Part shown: one piece after another, positions 56,301 to 64,000 of the stretch
How the letters are laid out: every line of letters begins with the position of its first letter
How positions within the stretch are numbered: position 1 is the stretch's first letter
Source of the DNA: Tretioscincus oriximinensis
Taxonomy: Eukaryota > Chordata > Lepidosauria > Squamata > Gymnophthalmidae
Direction of reading: 5' to 3'
Length of the DNA stretch: 64,000 bases
NCBI GenBank assembly: GCA_022410635.1
Contig: JAJVDF010000211.1
Coordinates: 384,752-448,751 of the forward strand
The notes under the pieces: model-generated
Databases searched by the model: none
Told to the model about the DNA's origin: nothing
Seen by the model: only the letters and a program-made list of their open reading frames with translations
Program-made: the position numbers and the translations under genes

Positions 56301-57239
56301 ATGGAAAATGGAACTGTTGTACCAAAATTTACACTGCTGGGACTCTCCAATGATCCTCACTTGCAGGTTCTCCTTTTTCTAGTGTTCCTATCAATTTTTT
56401 TGACAACATTGCTTGGAAATGCAGCAATCATGCTGGTGATTAAGACTGAATCTTCATTTCACACTCCAATGTTTTTTTTCCTCAATCATTTAGCTCTTGT
56501 GGATATCTGTTATTCATCAGTTGCTGTCCCAAGAATGTTAGAAAACATTCTCTCAGAGGATAAAATTATTTCCTGGGAAGGATGCATCACACAAGTTTTC
56601 TTCAGTCTGCAGACTGCTTGTGCTGAGGTGTTCATGCTTTCAGCAATGGCATATGACCGTTACATTGCTATATGTGAGCCACTGCATTATACCACAATTA
56701 TGAAAAAAGAAATCTGCAACAAATTAGTTGGCGGAGCCTGGGTGGCGGGTTTGGTGCATGCACTTATGAATACATTGCCTTTGTCTAGATTGCACTTCTG
56801 TGGAAATATTGCAATCAGTCACTACAGCTGTGAGCTTCCTTCACTCTTGCATTTGTCTTGCAGTCAGAAGCTCACAAATTATATTGTTCTTCTTTTCTCT
56901 GTGTTGGTCTTTGGTTTAAGCTCTTTCCTTCTTACTCTTGTCTCTTATATTTATATCATTTCTACCATTTTGAAAATTAAATCTGCTGAAGGTCGACGTA
57001 AAGCCTTCTCCACCTGCAGCTCCCACCTCATTGTTGTAGGATTATTTTACATTGCTGCATTTTCACGATATATGAAGCCAAGTTCAGAATCTCTCATAGA
57101 CCTTGACAAAATTTTCTCGATCCAGTATGGAATCTTAACTCCCTTGTTAAATCCGATCATATACAGTTTGAAAAACAAAGACATCAAAAGTGCTCTGGCC
57201 AAAATGTTCAGAAACTTTACATTTCTCAAACATAATTAA
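56301..57239 (+). CDS. Olfactory receptor gene 5, class II, OR8S1-like
   Basis: Complete 312-residue odorant GPCR in one exon from ATG 56301. Landmarks: NGT glycosylation site (3-5), GN in TM1 (39-40), FHTPMFFFLNHLALVD (53-68), C95 and C177, MAYDRYIAIC (116-125), KAFSTCSSHL (234-243), and NPIIYSLKN (284-292), with K where R is usual. No frameshift or stop. The ATG is supported by the spacing to the acceptor at 56274 and by the paralogue at 61664-62596, which begins MENGT too. The text ENILS, ISHYSCELPSLL and FSIQYGILTP recalls human OR8S1, from memory. Paired tail to tail with gene 6 at about 4.4 kb, suggesting an inverted duplication. Expected to act at the olfactory cilia membrane via G(olf). 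Confidence 0.96.
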   Translation: MENGTVVPKFTLLGLSNDPHLQVLLFLVFLSIFLTTLLGNAAIMLVIKTESSFHTPMFFFLNHLALVDICYSSVAVPRMLENILSEDKIISWEGCITQVFFSLQTACAEVFMLSAMAYDRYIAICEPLHYTTIMKKEICNKLVGGAWVAGLVHALMNTLPLSRLHFCGNIAISHYSCELPSLLHLSCSQKLTNYIVLLFSVLVFGLSSFLLTLVSYIYIISTILKIKSAEGRRKAFSTCSSHLIVVGLFYIAAFSRYMKPSSESLIDLDKIFSIQYGILTPLLNPIIYSLKNKDIKSALAKMFRNFTFLKHN

Positions 57240-58470
57240 ACAATTCTTGAACAACTCTGTGAATACCTGAATTGACATTAAACATATGTAACCTGTCTTT
57301 GTAATAGCAACCAACATAAACAGGCAAACAAACAAGCAAAGAAAAGCTTATTGTTACTTCTGTTCATTTACTTATCCCAGAGGTGGACCCAACAGAAGTG
57401 AATATATGTGAAATTATGTTTTACTTATTTATTTTTTGTACTGAATCTTATTCCACATTATAACTTGGAATAAGAATCTGTCATCCAAATGTTATTGCTG
57501 ACTATAGCAACCCTCACTCAGACTTTCCTATTGTCTGCCCTACAGTGTAGGTGTAAGTCCATACTCAAGGAAAGAACCCAGAATAAGACCCAAAGCAGAA
57601 AGAGCCTAAGAAAAAGTTAAAGTGGGCATATAATTTTATTCTTTTTTATACATTTGGAAATGAAATCAAAGAAACAACAGCTAATTCTGAAGGAGTTGGC
57701 AAGAGTGCTTTAAATAAATCTTCCTCCCACTACCACTTAAAGAAAAGCAGTTCATTATCATCAAATAGGATACCACATTTACTCCTTCAAATGATTGGGA
57801 GGTTTCTTTGCCGTCCTTTAATAGATGAGGAAGGCTTGCTTCCTGCCACTATATTGGATGTTATTTCACAGCTAAGGAAATCCACAACTAAGTGGAGTAA
57901 ATCAGGTTAACACAATTTAGCCCTGCATATGCTAGTAGCAACGTAAGGGTGGAAATGTATGGCATACTAGTGGAGATAATGTTTTTCCCCTTCATTTTGA
58001 GAGAACATTGAAGATACAATATAGAAGAGACATTTTTTCCCTTTTTGTAGTCTTCAAACTCATGCCATTTTTGCACATTTATTACACTTCTTTTTTCTCC
58101 TTTTTTCCTTCTATGTATTTTACCATAGCAGAAAGGGCAAAGTCAAACAATCCAACAGTTGTGAATAAGAGAAATCTAAGAAGTGAGAGCAACTGCTTCA
58201 GGGTGTTAGGACTTTTTGGTTCCTTCCTTCCAACACACCTAAGAGCCACACCTGCACATATGAAGCTCACCTTTGTAGAACTTTGGCCTTATTGGTCTAA
58301 CCATGCAGTATATTTTTGTTGCAGTAGTCACCTTCGAACTAGAAGTTTCAAAATGAGCAGAGTGTTGGGGAATGGTAACAAAGGCATTTGTTTATTTATT
58401 TTATTTATTTTACATAAATAAATATACATAAATTNATTTGCACATCCATATTCATAATTAAACTAAACAA
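57240..58470. other. 3' flank of OR gene 5; no gene recognised
   Basis: AT-rich. A plus-strand ORF of 137 codons at 58008-58421 has no domain. TTTATTTATTTTATTTATTT occurs near 58388-58410. Confidence 0.35.
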
Positions 58471-58480
58471 TATATATATA

Positions 58481-58554
58481 CTGCTCAAAACAATTAAGGT
58501 AACACTTTAACATAACATGTTATGTTAAAGTGTTCCCTTAGTTGTTTTGAGCAG
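58481..58554. mobile_element. Palindromic Tc1/mariner-type MITE, 74 bp
   Basis: CTGCTCAAAACAATTAAGG at the left and, on the other strand, CTGCTCAAAACAACTAAGG at the right. The arms of 37 bases meet at AACATGTT with only about two mismatches. Both sides have TA (58479-58480 and 58555-58556), the Tc1/mariner target. The end sequence resembles a known vertebrate Tc1-like family. Confidence 0.85.
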
Positions 58555-58636
58555 TATATATTATAACAGCAAATATTCTTAATATAAAACAATAAAAATA
58601 ACATGCACATATAACCAACCCACCCCACGAAGAGAT

Positions 58637-58752
58637 ACATAAGAACATAAGAACATAAGAAGAGCCATACTGGATCAGGCCACAGCCCATCAAGTCCAGC
58701 ATTCTGTGTCACACAGAGGCCCAACAGATGCACCTGGGCAGTCTGAACAGAT
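58637..58752 (-). mobile_element. CR1-like LINE 3' tail
   Basis: Begins AAGAACATAAGAACATAAG, then AGCCATACTGGATCAGGCC. Same text as at 3366 and 9087. 5' truncated. Confidence 0.7.
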
Positions 58753-58756
58753 AATC

Positions 58757-59450
58757 CATGTTATAACCATCTGTAGCAGAGACGAAACTCTATTTCATGC
58801 CAATGTGACTCAAGTCTCCGGCCTGTCATGTAGCTTAATAGTTTTTGCCACTTTTGTTTAACAACGAAAACATTGAACATTCCAAATTATCTTTGCTGTA
58901 TTTCCCTCACAAACTCAAATTTCATAATTTCCACCACATATTTTATCCAGTTTTTAATTGTCCATCTAGTTTCATTTTCCATCCAAAACATTGAGTTAAT
59001 TGTAAAATTGAAATTACNNNATAGATAATAATCTTCTTTGTATTGATTTGAAAAAAAAATTATCCATAAGAGACCACTTTTCAAAAGTCCATAAAATGCT
59101 TCTTCCCATTATTGCATCACTAATAACTTGGATCACTTTCCAAAATTTTTCAATTTTTGGACAATACCACCACATGTNGTTATAATCGGCTGGAGTTTGG
59201 TGATAGTGCCAAAGGTTTGGGGAAATATTAAATTAAAATGAGTTAATTGGACAGGAGTTCTATACCAAAAATTAATAAACTTTAAATTCATTTTTTNAAA
59301 AAAAAATTGTCCTTCGCGTTAAATTAATAAAAAAATCAATTTCTGAATTTGAAATATTCATTTTGTGATTCCAATGATTATGTAATCATTTTAAGGATCT
59401 TTTCCTGGAAGGTACAGCTCTTTTATCTACCACTTCTATTACATTATTAC
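58757..59450 (-). mobile_element. L1-type LINE ORF2 C-terminal fragment
   Basis: The minus strand reads KFINFWYRTPVQLTHFN, then FEKWSLMDNFFFQINTKK, NETRWTIKNWIKYVVEIMKF and EFVREIQQR. The copies at 38510-38692 (WYRTPAQLSHM) and about 42300-42370 (WTIRRWQHYVIEIMKYDLVK) have matching text in the same order. Frameshifted and carrying five Ns. Confidence 0.7.
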
Positions 59451-59624
59451 AGCAAAAATGACTTTATATACTAAAAAAAACTACCAAAAATTGAGCTGTG
59501 TTTGTTTATCACAGTACAGTAGGCTGGTTTAGAAAAATTTTTAATATTTGAAATAATTTCAGGGATTTGAAACCACGTTTACTAAGCTTTGTATGAATTG
59601 TTATTATCAATTCACTTGTGGCAT

Positions 59625-59885
59625 CATCCTTCCACCCACTCCCTCCCTGTCCCATTATCTCTCCACCCACTTCCTTCCTTGTCCCATAATTTCTCCTCCC
59701 TTTCTTGTTCCAACATCCTTCTACACACTCCTTCCATTACCCCATCTTTCCTCTACCCACTCCCTCCCACCATTGCTCCATTAACCCTCTACCCACTCCT
59801 TTTCTACCTTTGCCCCATCCATCTCTCCACTCACTTCCTCCCTTGCCCACCATCCCACCAATCTACTCTTTTGTTCCCTTTCTGG
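59625..59885 (+). repeat. Pyrimidine-rich degenerate minisatellite
   Basis: Units like CCACCCACTCCCTCCC with CCCATC endings recur at about 59632, 59662, 59720, 59753, 59787 and 59826, spaced roughly 30-58 bp. Purines are rare on the plus strand. Short ORFs here are Pro/Ser/Leu low-complexity artefacts. Confidence 0.75.
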
Positions 59886-59889
59886 GAAA

Positions 59890-60585
59890 AGGCTACCAAA
59901 AATGACATGAGATGGCCAGAGACACTGACCACTCCTATCTAGCAGAGAAAGGGGGAGCTCAATTACTCTGGCCACCTCAAAACTGTGNCAGAAGAAGGAG
60001 CCTGCTGTTTTGTGTTTTGTAGTCCAGTGGGTGATATACAACTGATGACTGAACTACAACATCACGAATTCATGCCAGAAACCTTATTTTCTTATGATGT
60101 TGATGTTGTTTCTTTTATTTTATCCATGAATGAAGATTTCTGATATTCAAAAACATTTGAACTATATCATGAATATATATATATTTCCTATTAACTCTTG
60201 TAGAGTCATTTATTGTGGATCTTCTATGTTTATCTTCTATGATATGGTATAGTGCAGTGTTTCCCAACGATTTTAATTTTTATTCTTCTTGGCAGCCCGT
60301 TTTCATAAATATGTACTCTTCATGTTAGGAAATTGTTTGCAATTAAAAAGAACACAGTTACTTTAAATGGCATTGTTAAATTAATAGTATAGTCCTATAC
60401 TTCCTGGTTTGTATCCCTGGAGGCATGCATACACAAGGTTGGGAATCACTTGGTCTAGTGAGTCTTATTCTGGAATACTACCATCAGAATGTTGATCAGT
60501 GCCAGTCTGGCTTTTAATTGCCATAAAGATTTTGGAAATGACTTCCAAGAGTTTTTGATACCACAGTTATTATTTCAAAGTTATT
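59890..60585. other. No gene recognised
   Basis: AT-rich intergenic sequence. Confidence 0.35.
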
Positions 60586-60588
60586 AAG

Positions 60589-60652
60589 TCAGAGCATTTT
60601 TATTTCTTTATTTTTCAAACTGTATATGATAAGGTTTAACATGGGAGTTAAA
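60589..60652 (-). pseudogene. Olfactory receptor 3' end fragment, OR8S1-like
   Basis: The minus strand encodes TPMLNLIIYSLKNKEIKML and a stop. This is the TM7 end (NPIIYSL-N-EIK) of a receptor like gene 6, with the conserved NP changed to NL. The DNA matches the 3' part of gene 6 at 61703-61766 with few differences (shared AACTGTATATGAT and GGTTTAACATGGGAGTTAA). The match stops abruptly on both sides, so only about 64 bases survive. It points to a further receptor copy, now lost, or to a broken duplication of gene 6. Confidence 0.85.
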
Positions 60653-60659
60653 ATCTGTT

Positions 60660-61660
60660 CTCAATAATTTAATTCTCTCCTGGTATTAATAGCACCCCTA
60701 CTTTATATTAATGTTGTGTTTATTTTACTCTTTTAATAGTATATATTACATTGTGTTTTATCTCATATTTTTTTACTGTGCTAAGTATGCTGTTAGTACT
60801 GCTATATGTAGTTCCAAAATTAGGATACTATAAACAAATAAAATAAATGAAGTTTTGTTAATGTGTGTCTGGCCTTGAACTCTGTGGTAACATCTTTTTG
60901 AGGACTTCTACATACAGTTTCCAGTTTCCATTCAGCATAACTTGGCTTGTGCCTCAGCTCACTGACTGCTGTATTGCATTTTGGATGGTCTGTTTTAATT
61001 ATATAGACTGAAATATGTTGAGAATATTATAAATTGACTTTGTATGGCTAATTGAGTCAATTGTTTTGTTCATATATTTTAATTCTTTATTCTGTTTGTT
61101 GTTGTATACAACATCTAGAGAAGTTCAGATTACCATTTCTGAGTGACTGCTTAACAACACTACACATTTTGAGGATGAATCTTTTTATGCTGATAAAAAT
61201 CAAACATATATTGAACATAGAATCTGACCTTATTGATAGTATGTTTCTTCAGGGAAATGAACAAAAACATGATAAAAATAAATAATAATTTGGTTCATGA
61301 TTCATTAACCAAAATAATAATAATATGATACAAAAATGGGATCTTCCTTATGATCGCCTCTTTTTTTTATTTCTTAACTACTGAATTCTGATAAAATTTC
61401 CCACTTCATTCCCTCAGAAAAAAAGATAAGATGACCAGATTATCTAACCTCAATTAACTATCTATCAGTGCCATTTCCTACCCCAATTAATTATCTATCC
61501 ATGAGTGCAATTCTAGGTTAAACAAATATTATGAACAGTAAAAATGATTTATTATTTTTAAAGCAAAGTTAAATGCAATTATGGTAACTTTTTTTGCTTT
61601 TATACAGAATTATAATGTTCTACCACTCACATGTTAACTCAGTGGCTAGATGGTTCTCTA
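60660..61660. other. No gene recognised
   Basis: AT-rich 3' flank of OR gene 6. Confidence 0.35.
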
Positions 61661-61663
61661 AAG

Positions 61664-62596
61664 TTATTTGAGGTGTGTACATTTTTTAAATGTTTTTGTA
61701 AGAGCATTTTTGATTTCTTTATTTCTCAAACTGTATATGATAGGGTTTAACATGGGAGTTAAGATGCCATACTGGATAGAGAAAATTTTGTCAAGATCAA
61801 TTAGAGAGTCTGAGGTTGGCTTCATATAACGGAAAAACGCAGCAGCATAAAATAACACAACGACAATGAGGTGTGAACTGCAAGTGGAGAAGGCTTTCTG
61901 GCGACCTTCTGAAGACTTAATCTTCAGGATGGTGGAAATGATATAAATATAGGAGATGAGAGTGAGGAGGAAAGATCCTAAACCAAAGAATAGAACAGAT
62001 AGAAGAAGGACAATATAATTTGTGAAAGTCTGAGAACAAGATAAACGCAAGACTGAAGGAAGCTCACAGCTGTAATGGCTGATTGTAATCTTGCCACAGA
62101 AGTGGAGCTTTGTCAAAGGCAATGTATTCATGATTGCATACAACAAACCCATCAACCAAGCTCCCCCCACTAATTGTCTGCAGTTTTCTTTTTTCATGAT
62201 TGTGGTATATTGTAATGGCTCACATATAGCAACATAACGGTCATACGCCATTGCCGAAAGGATAAATACCTCAGCACAAGCAGCCTGAAAAAAGAAGAAC
62301 ATCTGTGTCATACATCCTTCCCAGGAAATGGTCTTCTCTTTTGAAAGAATATTTTCTAACATCTTTGGAACAGTGACTGTTGAATAACAAATATCAACAA
62401 AAGCTAAATGATTCAAAAAGAAGAACATTGGTGTATGAAAGGAAGACTCCACTCTAACCACCAGCATGATTGCCATATTTGCAAGTAATGTTATCAAAAA
62501 AATTGTGAGGAACATGAAGAAGAGGAAAAGTTGTAGGTGGGGGTCACTAGAGAGTCCAAGGAGTATAAAGTTTACTACAAAAGTCCCATTTTCCAT
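61664..62596 (-). CDS. Olfactory receptor gene 6, class II, OR8S1-like
   Basis: Complete 310-residue odorant GPCR from ATG 62596. Landmarks: NGT (3-5), FHTPMFFFLNHLAFVD (53-68), C95 and C177, MAYDRYVAIC (116-125), KAFSTCSSHL (234-243) and NPIIYSLRN (284-292). TM1 has AN (39-40) where GN is usual. No lesion. By eye about four of five residues match gene 5, with identical spacing of all motifs to the end of TM7, so the two are recent paralogues in opposite orientation. Start supported by the 26-nt leader behind an acceptor at 62623-62624. Expected to act in olfactory cilia via G(olf). Confidence 0.96.
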   Translation of the reverse strand: MENGTFVVNFILLGLSSDPHLQLFLFFMFLTIFLITLLANMAIMLVVRVESSFHTPMFFFLNHLAFVDICYSTVTVPKMLENILSKEKTISWEGCMTQMFFFFQAACAEVFILSAMAYDRYVAICEPLQYTTIMKKENCRQLVGGAWLMGLLYAIMNTLPLTKLHFCGKITISHYSCELPSVLRLSCSQTFTNYIVLLLSVLFFGLGSFLLTLISYIYIISTILKIKSSEGRQKAFSTCSSHLIVVVLFYAAAFFRYMKPTSDSLIDLDKIFSIQYGILTPMLNPIIYSLRNKEIKNALTKTFKKCTHLK

Positions 62597-62645
62597 CTCA
62601 GATTATTCAGCCAACCAGGACCCTGCAATGCAAAAGAAATCCGTT
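62597..62645 (-). promoter_or_regulatory. Splice acceptor and 26-nt leader of OR gene 6
   Basis: The minus strand reads GATTTCTTTTGCATTGCAG (acceptor), then a 26-nt leader ending ATAATCTGAG and the ATG. The leader aligns without gaps to that of gene 5 (ending GTAACCTAAG). Confidence 0.7.
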
Positions 62646-62649
62646 TGGG

Positions 62650-64000
62650 TTATAATGGCTGCATTGGCATAAATTATGGGGGGCGGGGGACATCAGAAAA
62701 AGTAATTCACAGATGTCATGTTGGAGACATTTTCCATTAGAACAAGATATTGCAGATTCTGTAAAAACAGAGTATATCATGGGTGTTAAACAAGTGTAGA
62801 TGGAGATACAAGTTGATTTTAACTCTCGCTCTACCTTTGAGTGCAGATCTGTTTCAAACAGTTAAGGGAGGTGTCATGGAAAATGGCATCCTTCTTATCT
62901 TGATTTTGGTTTGTTTCATTTTATAAACATTGTTACTATTTTGTTTTATGTTATACAATGTTTTTACTATCTGTTATTACATTTTGTTTTGATTATAAGT
63001 CACTCATGCTTTCTTGTTACTTTAATAAGTGTTTTGAGTAATATTTGGAACAATGTTATTATACATTCATTTAAGGATTGAGTTTTTTAAAGCAGTGAGA
63101 TAAAACTTTATGTGCTTTGTTGAAAAAAATGAAAAATAATCCTGCATAAGAGGTACCTTTGAGGAGGATCACACCAGAATGTGGGATGATGTACTTGCTC
63201 TGTCAAAATGAAGAAGGTATGGCCAGAGACCCTGCTAATGGGTATGGGAGACACAGTTATAGATAACAGATATTTTATCTCATTGCCCATGTAGTTATGG
63301 GCATAGAGATAAAAATGCACAAACATACATAAAATAATTAAAGTGTCCTACTTAAACAGATTTACAAAGGGAATATTGATTTACCTTCTAAAGAACGAGG
63401 ATGGGCTATATATCATTCCCCTAGAGAAGGCACCTGATCAGTATGTGTGAGGCCATCCAGTCCAGAATCTGTGTGGAAATTTAATAATCACATGTTGTTG
63501 CAGTACAGGAACAAAACAGAGTTAAGATTGTCTATCAATTCTATTTAAGTAGACTTTAACTTCATACAGCTGTCACTTCCTTATTCTTCTATAGTTGGGA
63601 TGTATCAGAATAATAGAATCCAAACAGTGGTTTCTTCCAAAATATTCCAGTGGAGTAAGAAAATTACCTGTAGATGCAACCTCTGTTTCTTCTTCAAGAT
63701 TTATTTCTTTTCTTTTTTCCTGGCTAGCATGGCATCACTATCCCATCCTATTACTGTGTGAGGGTTTCCCCTCCTCTGTCTTTTGAAATTTGACTTTTGA
63801 AGAATATGAGGAGAATTTTCTGATAGATTATAAATGTGCCCTTTTACTTTTCTATTAACTGGTTTAACTGGTTAATCTGGTATTACAGAAAACAAGAAAA
63901 TCGTATTTGTTCACCTGAAATGCATGCAGAAATACTTGTTTTATCTTGATATATTTTCATCAAAATTTCACATTTTCAGGTACAGTTTACATGCAGAAGA
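62650..64000. other. 5' flank of OR gene 6; no gene recognised
   Basis: AT-rich to the window end. Short ORFs carry no domain. A promoter or first exon for gene 6 should lie here or beyond but was not identified. Confidence 0.35.

Noticed and set aside
58008..58421. 137-codon plus ORF
   Set aside because: AT-rich, no domain, overlaps simple TTTA repeats. No supporting context.

Overview
The window looks like AT-rich nuclear DNA from a vertebrate, most likely a squamate reptile. The evidence is single-exon olfactory receptor (OR) genes embedded in CR1, L2 and L1 LINEs, DIRS/Ngaro-type tyrosine-recombinase retroelement remains, a 5S-derived SINE fragment, Sauria-like SINE tails, hAT-type and Tc1/mariner-type MITEs, and no compact operon-like genes. 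Family and species assignments come from reading motifs, not from a database search. Scattered single Ns and one 516-base N gap (50233-50748) show that this is a draft assembly.

Layout. 1-6000: LINE debris, namely a fragment of a LINE endonuclease/RT linker, a decayed L2, a CR1 3' tail, a CR1 ORF1 with esterase-like domain, and a duplicated and partly inverted block. 7146-8075: OR gene 1 (minus). 8240-10200: Tc1 and CR1 remnants. 11170-15800: L2, SINE and MITE debris. 16077-17003: OR gene 2 (minus). 18374-18535: a TATC microsatellite. 20000-24900: L2, a hAT-type MITE with a perfect 8-bp target duplication, and a CR1. 25778-26710: OR gene 3 (plus). 26834-33350: a C/T-rich patch, nested hAT-type MITEs, a DIRS-like element and a promoter-bearing LTR-like repeat. 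33372-42560: three L1 copies, one with its 14-bp target duplication preserved, and a tandem duplication. 46102-47038: OR gene 4 (plus, OR13G1-like). 47560-48400: the second LTR-like repeat. 49901-50920: a 52-bp minisatellite that spans the N gap. 52440-54540: remains of a retroelement with an SGNH-hydrolase-like domain. 56301-57239 (plus) and 61664-62596 (minus): OR genes 5 and 6, a tail-to-tail OR8S1-like pair with an OR 3' fragment between them (60589-60652).

How the genes work together. The six ORs are class II odorant receptors, which in olfactory neurons would couple to G(olf); each neuron normally expresses one. Genes 1-4 form one OR13G1-like group and genes 5-6 another. Genes 5 and 6 share a 26-nt leader between a splice acceptor and the ATG. 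In genes 2, 3 and 4 the codon where the ATG is expected reads ACA, ATA and GTA, yet the rest of each frame is intact and stays open back to an upstream splice acceptor. This is the most interesting pattern I see. Either translation starts in an upstream exon, or three neighbouring genes lost their start codons independently.

No CRISPR array, functional structural RNA gene or prokaryote-like system was seen.
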